Assembly (NCBI GenBank): GCA_016934555.1
Contig: JAFGSS010000080.1
Coordinates: 1 to 38,001, forward strand
Source of the DNA: Acidobacteriota bacterium
GTDB lineage: Bacteria; Acidobacteriota; UBA6911
Direction: 5' to 3'
Length of the DNA stretch: 38,001 nucleotides
Below are positions 33,085 through 38,001 of this stretch, in pieces (positions within the stretch are counted from its first letter, which is position 1; the number at the start of each line of letters is the position of its first letter). The notes beneath the pieces were generated by a model that did no database searches, was not told where the DNA came from, and saw only the letters and a list, made by a program, of their open reading frames with translations. The translations under genes were made by a program, and so were the position numbers.

Positions 33085-34200
33085 GTGAGAGTCGGATTCA
33101 TCGGATGGCGGGGCATGGTCGGGTCGGTTCTCATGGAGCGCATGCGGGCCACGGACGGGTTTTCCGGCCTCGAGTCCCGTTTCTTCTCCACCTCCGACAT
33201 CGGCGGCCGCGGCCCCGATGTCGGGCAGGGGCAAACGGTCCTGGAAGACGCCTACGACATGGGCGCCCTCGGGCGGCTCGATGCCGTCGTCTCCTGCCAG
33301 GGGGGGGATTACACCTCCGCCGTCTACAAAGGGCTGCGCGCCTCCGGGTGGCGCGGTTACTGGATCGACGCGGCGTCGACATTGCGCATGGCCGACGATG
33401 CGCGCATCGTCCTCGACCCGGTCAACCGCCCGGTGATCGACGAAGCCCTGGCCGCGGGAATCCGGACCTACGTCGGGGGCAACTGCACCGTCAGCCTCAT
33501 GTTGATGGCGCTCGACGGCCTCTTCAGGGCCGACCTGGTGGAGTGGGTCTCCACGATGACGTACCAGGCCGCCTCGGGGGCTGGAGCCGCGAACATGGTG
33601 GAACTGGTCGCGCAGATGGCGGCGATCGCAACCGGGGTCCGGCCGGTGCTTGAGAACCCCTCGGCCACGGCGCTCGACCTCGACCGCGCCGTGACCGGCA
33701 TCCTCCGGTCCGGCGACCTGCCCGTAAAACATTTCGGCGCGCCGCTCGCCGCCAGTCTCATCCCCTGGATCGACCGCGCCGTGGAGCGGGGCCAGACGCG
33801 CGAGGAGTGGAAGGGGATGGCCGAAACCAACCGGATCCTCGGCACCCGGAAGGCGATCCCCGTCGACGGCGCCTGCGTCCGCGTCGGTGCCATGCGCTGC
33901 CATTCCCAGGGGTTCACCATCAAGTTGAAACAGGACGTCCCGCTCGACGAGATCGAGGACAGGATCGCCCGCGCCAACGACTGGGTCACCGTGGTCCCCA
34001 ACACGAAGGAAGACACCCTCCGGCGCCTCAGCCCGGCGGCGGTCTCGGGCACGCTCGAGGTGCCGGTGGGACGCCTCCGCAAGATGACAATGGGGGATCG
34101 ATTTCTCACCGCGTTCTCCGTGGGGGACCAGCTCCTGTGGGGAGCGGCGGAACCCCTGCACAGGATGCTGGCCATCCTGCGCGGACACCTCGGGCACTGA
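33085..34200 (+). CDS. asd: Aspartate-semialdehyde dehydrogenase (Gram-negative type)
   Basis: A 371-residue enzyme reducing aspartyl phosphate to the semialdehyde for lysine, threonine and methionine. [15 protein letters not shown], the active-site cysteine in [11 protein letters not shown] and the catalytic histidine in [11 protein letters not shown] are nearly identical to E. coli Asd (367 residues). I prefer the GTG at 33085, because GGAGG lies 8 nt upstream and it gives the family's N-terminus. The ATG at 33052 would add 11 atypical residues. It is separate from lysC-dapBA and precedes leuCD by 79 nt. Confidence 0.96.
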   Translation: MRVGFIGWRGMVGSVLMERMRATDGFSGLESRFFSTSDIGGRGPDVGQGQTVLEDAYDMGALGRLDAVVSCQGGDYTSAVYKGLRASGWRGYWIDAASTLRMADDARIVLDPVNRPVIDEALAAGIRTYVGGNCTVSLMLMALDGLFRADLVEWVSTMTYQAASGAGAANMVELVAQMAAIATGVRPVLENPSATALDLDRAVTGILRSGDLPVKHFGAPLAASLIPWIDRAVERGQTREEWKGMAETNRILGTRKAIPVDGACVRVGAMRCHSQGFTIKLKQDVPLDEIEDRIARANDWVTVVPNTKEDTLRRLSPAAVSGTLEVPVGRLRKMTMGDRFLTAFSVGDQLLWGAAEPLHRMLAILRGHLGH

Positions 34201-34279
34201 CAGACCCGGTTCACAGAACGGATGGCACCTGATGCGGCCGCGGCGCAAAGCGGCCCGCCCATTGAAAGGAGTAGGAAGC

Positions 34280-35574
<1,295 letters not shown>

Positions 35575-35578
<4 letters not shown>

Positions 35579-36066
35579 TCATCAAGGGCAAGGTCCACAA
35601 ATTCGGAGACGATGTCAACACGGACGAAATCATTCCCGCCCGTTACCTGAATACGAGCGATCCCAAGGAGCTGGCGGCCCATGTCATGGAGGACGCGGAC
35701 CCCGCGTTTCCCGCCCTGGTCAGGCCGGGCGACATCATCGTGGCTGGCAAGAACTTCGGGTGCGGGTCCTCCCGCGAACACGCTCCGATCGCCATCAAGG
35801 CCGCCGGAGTGGCGTGCGTGGTGGCCGAAAGCTTCGCCCGCATCTTCTACCGCAACGCCTTCAACATCGGGCTGACCATCATGGAATGCGCCGTCGCGGC
35901 CGAGGCCGAAAACGGCCACCTCCTCAGGGTGGACGCCGCGACGGGGAAGATCGCCAACCTCGACCTCGGGCGCGAATACGCCGCCAAACCGATCCCCGCC
36001 TTCATGCAGGAACTGATCGCGGCGGGAGGCCTCATGGAATACGTGCGCAAGGGATTGATGAAATAG
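35575..36066 (+). CDS. leuD: 3-isopropylmalate dehydratase small subunit
   Basis: A 163-residue swivelling-domain partner of Leu[27 protein letters not shown] and [10 protein letters not shown] are diagnostic. The specificity loop after RY reads LNTSD, a form common in bacterial isopropylmalate isomerases, rather than the LRT of characterised homoaconitases. The GTG start overlaps the leuC stop (GTGA). No leuA or leuB lies in the window. Confidence 0.94.
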
Positions 36067-36123
36067 CGCCGTTTCGCCCGCAGGCGGAAATGTCCTGTGG
36101 AAACCATCCCGGGAGGGAGTGAG

Positions 36124-36885
36124 ATGAAGCCACTGCAGACGGATCTGTCCATTTACGGGAATTTCCATTTTGAACATCCCCCGGTGGCCGTCAAGTTCCA
36201 GCATTTCAAGCCGGAAAACATTCAGCCGCTGGCGCCCGAAAAATCCTTCTCCCTGTGCGAGATGCTCCGGGAGGCCGGGCGGGCGCCAGAGCCCTTCTAT
36301 TTCGGTCCCGGGCACGAGGAAACGTGCGTGGGCAGGATCCTGCTGGGGATGCAGGCGATGGAACCGTTCGCCGAAAGCGGGCAGATCGGGGAGCACCTCG
36401 GCGTGTTCGATGAGGCGCGGGCCAATTACGCCCTGTACCGGCACGTGCCCCGGTTCGACCGGGGCGTCGTCCGCTACGTGGTCTTCTCCCGCCTGGACCG
36501 GGCCGGTTTCGAACCCGACGTCACGGTCTTCGCCGCCAACGCGTCCCAGGCCGAAATCCTCCTGCGCGCCATGACCTACTCCACCGGGGAGCCCTACGCT
36601 TCCCGCGTCACCCCGGTCATGGGGTGCGCGTGGGCCCTCATCTATCCGTTCCAGCGCGGCAGGGTGAATCATTTTCTCCCCGAATTCGTGCACGGGATGA
36701 AGGGGCGCGGACTGTTCCCCGCGGACACGGTCCTGGTGACCGTCCCCCACCAGTGGCTCCCGACGGTCACCGCCAATCTCGGCAGGATGACGTGGCACCT
36801 CCCCTCGCACCGGAGCAGGGATGCCTACCTGGAGGAATTCGGGGGCATCCTGTCCGATTTGTCGCGCCGGGCCGGCGAGGCCTGA
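36124..36885 (+). CDS. DUF169 family protein
   Basis: A 253-residue member of the DUF169 family, seen from the N-terminal pattern HPPVAVKF, SLCEML and ETCVGRILLGM. Conserved cysteines (SLCEM, ETCVG, VMGCAW) are a family trait and might bind a metal or cluster, but the function is unknown. GGGAGGGA lies 5-10 nt before the ATG. It follows leuD by 57 nt and precedes a short-chain dehydrogenase by 53 nt, so it may belong to the same transcript. Confidence 0.82.
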   Translation: MKPLQTDLSIYGNFHFEHPPVAVKFQHFKPENIQPLAPEKSFSLCEMLREAGRAPEPFYFGPGHEETCVGRILLGMQAMEPFAESGQIGEHLGVFDEARANYALYRHVPRFDRGVVRYVVFSRLDRAGFEPDVTVFAANASQAEILLRAMTYSTGEPYASRVTPVMGCAWALIYPFQRGRVNHFLPEFVHGMKGRGLFPADTVLVTVPHQWLPTVTANLGRMTWHLPSHRSRDAYLEEFGGILSDLSRRAGEA

Positions 36886-36938
36886 AGCTCCAACCCGGCG
36901 GTTTCCCGAAACCCCGAATATCCAGGAAAGGAAAGACC

Positions 36939-37745
36939 ATGGTGATCAAAACGACCCCCATCGCGAGCATGAAGGACGCCTTTTCGGTAAGGGGGCTCAA
37001 CGTCATCGTCACCGGGGGCAACCGGGGCGTCGGGCTGGGGATCAGCCGGGCCTACGCCGAAAGCGGCGCCAACGTGGCCCTGCTCTGCCGCGGCCGCGAA
37101 AGCGGGGACCGGGCCGCCGCGGGACTCCGCCGCTTCGGGACCGACTGCTTCTGCGTCCCCTGCGACGTGGGCGACCTTTCGAGCGTGAAGGCGGCCGTGG
37201 CCGAGGTCTTCCGGCGCTTTCCCGCCGTCGACGTGCTGGTCAACAACGCCGGGGTCTCCACCGTCGGTGATTTTCTGAAGGACAAGGACCTCGAGGAGTG
37301 GCGCCGCGTCATCAACACCAACCTCAACGGCCCCGCCCACCTGATCTACGAAGTGGCGCCGCACATGATCCGCGCGGGGCGGGGGGGCAGCATCCTCAAC
37401 ATCTCCTCCGTGGGGGGACAGGCCCTGGGCGGGGCCAAGACCCACCCGATGCCCCCCTACCACGCCTCCAAGGCGGCCCTGGACATGTTCACGCGCAACA
37501 TGGCCCTCGACTTCGGGGACTACGGCATCCGGGTCAACGGCATCGCCCCCGGACCCACCCACTCCGACCTGGACAAGGACCTCCCCCCGGACGCGCTGGA
37601 GAAGTTCGAAAACCACATGCCGATGCACCGCTTCGCCGAACCGATCGAGATCGGCGCCCTCTGCGTCTTCCTCTCCTCCCCGGCGGGGAACCAGATCACC
37701 GGCACCGTCATCGTGCACGACGGCGGCATCCTGCTCGTAGGCTAG
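36939..37745 (+). CDS. Short-chain dehydrogenase/reductase
   Basis: A 268-residue classical SDR. The cofactor motif is TGGNRGVGLG (residues about 25-34), NNAG follows, and the catalytic Ser-Tyr-Lys set is in NISSVGG and PYHASKAAL. The C-terminus GTVIVHDGGILLVG is typical. It oxidises or reduces a hydroxyl/keto group with NAD(P); the substrate is unknown. GGAAAGG precedes the ATG. It ends the plus-strand run from asd, before an intrinsic terminator at 37803. Confidence 0.9.
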   Translation: MVIKTTPIASMKDAFSVRGLNVIVTGGNRGVGLGISRAYAESGANVALLCRGRESGDRAAAGLRRFGTDCFCVPCDVGDLSSVKAAVAEVFRRFPAVDVLVNNAGVSTVGDFLKDKDLEEWRRVINTNLNGPAHLIYEVAPHMIRAGRGGSILNISSVGGQALGGAKTHPMPPYHASKAALDMFTRNMALDFGDYGIRVNGIAPGPTHSDLDKDLPPDALEKFENHMPMHRFAEPIEIGALCVFLSSPAGNQITGTVIVHDGGILLVG

Positions 37746-37767
37746 GGCGAAAAAAATCACACCCCCC

Positions 37768-37796
37768 TTGCCGCCCGCCTGCGGCACCTGTATATT
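37768..37796 (+). promoter_or_regulatory. Promoter-like pair before the terminal hairpin
   Basis: TTGCCG (37768-37773), an exact 17-nt spacer and TATATT (37791-37796) would start transcription at about 37803, the first base of the terminator stem. It may drive a short structured RNA, or be coincidental. Confidence 0.35.
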
Positions 37797-37802
37797 CTCT
37801 CA

Positions 37803-37840
37803 GGCCTGAACGGGAACCCCCGTTCGGGCCCTGTTTTTTT
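37803..37840 (+). terminator. Intrinsic terminator
   Basis: GGCCTGAACGGG (37803-37814) pairs with CCCGTTCGGGCC (37819-37830) across an AACC loop, with one G-U pair, followed by CTG and seven T. It is a textbook rho-independent terminator 57 nt after the dehydrogenase gene, and the only one in the window with a full U-tract. Confidence 0.9.
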
Positions 37841-38001
37841 CGTCCGCGGAGGATTTTTCTGTTGTTCCGCGGACGTCTGCCGAAAAGTAAACCTTGAGGG
37901 TCGCCCGGCGGGAGCAAGGGCGTCCCCGGCGGAAAGCGGACTGGCGGAGACGCCATTTGAAGCGACTCAAGGATTCAACCTCCTGACACAACTCAACCTG
38001 G
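37841..38001. other. Structured intergenic element, possible RNA or dispersed repeat (cut by window end)
   Basis: No convincing gene is seen. CGTCCGCGGA (37841-37850) is perfectly inverted at 37866-37875. CCTTGAG (37892-37898) is inverted at 37966-37972 and would close an 80-nt domain. Inside that domain CGCCC/GGGCG (37902-37906, 37918-37922) and GGCGTC/GACGCC (37919-37924, 37949-37954) offer competing stems, and CCCGGCGG occurs twice. This many nested pairings suggest a folded RNA or a palindromic repeat element. I cannot match it to a known RNA class. Confidence 0.35.

Noticed and set aside
37800-37991. Minus-strand open frame of 63 codons at the right end
   Set aside because: It runs through the intrinsic terminator and the nested inverted repeats, has no ribosome-binding site, and its Arg-rich translation looks like a by-product of a structured repeat.

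Overview
The window is one contiguous piece of a GC-rich Gram-negative bacterial chromosome. A heptosyltransferase-like (GT9) enzyme, hopanoid-type isoprenoid genes (ispH, hpnA, a presqualene/squalene synthase), an E. coli-type asd and a heme O synthase fit a hopanoid-making, at least partly aerobic lineage. The mix looks most like Acidobacteriota or a neighbouring deep phylum. This is inference from gene content; there is no rRNA to confirm it.

Left edge, 1-4750: an accessory island that is visibly less GC-rich than the rest. It holds the tail of an unknown gene, a PIN-domain protein and a Fic protein in a tightly overlapping operon. A short repeat tract follows, then a 794-residue fusion of an archaeo-eukaryotic primase (AEP, TOTE-type) with an SF2 helicase, and then the decayed remains of a second Fic gene. 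This is the best candidate for an unusual conflict/defence locus.

Centre-left, 4753-14895: core genes begin with a periplasmic-binding-domain hybrid sensor kinase (-) and a Ca2+/Na+ antiporter (+). A minus-strand operon sucC-sucD-mrp-GT9 follows. It is divergent from an FHA/GAF/SpoIIE-phosphatase signalling protein with a degenerate receiver domain, and both directions have recognisable promoters. A tRNA-Glu(CTC) lies at 14920-14994 (-).

Centre, 15087-27096 (+): ispH (apparently leaderless), hpnA, two zinc medium-chain dehydrogenases and an hpnD-type synthase form an isoprenoid/hopanoid-like group. Then come lysC-dapB-dapA (aspartate to tetrahydrodipicolinate, with asd further right), a DUF1015 protein, a heme O synthase, gcvH and a membrane-anchored protein with a possible NTF2-like fold.

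Right, 27135-37745: a minus-strand group holds a divergent serine hydroxymethyltransferase-like enzyme, a sugar-nucleotidyltransferase and a 2,4-dienoyl-CoA reductase/old-yellow-enzyme family flavoprotein. A small metallophosphoesterase (+) and a PilZ protein (-) follow. Then come asd, leuC, leuD, a DUF169 protein and a short-chain dehydrogenase (all +). The last 250 bases hold a promoter-like motif pair, a strong intrinsic terminator and further inverted repeats that look like a structured RNA or dispersed element cut by the window edge.

Most intergenic gaps are short. Several contain GC-rich perfect stem-loops directly after stop codons but without a U-tract.
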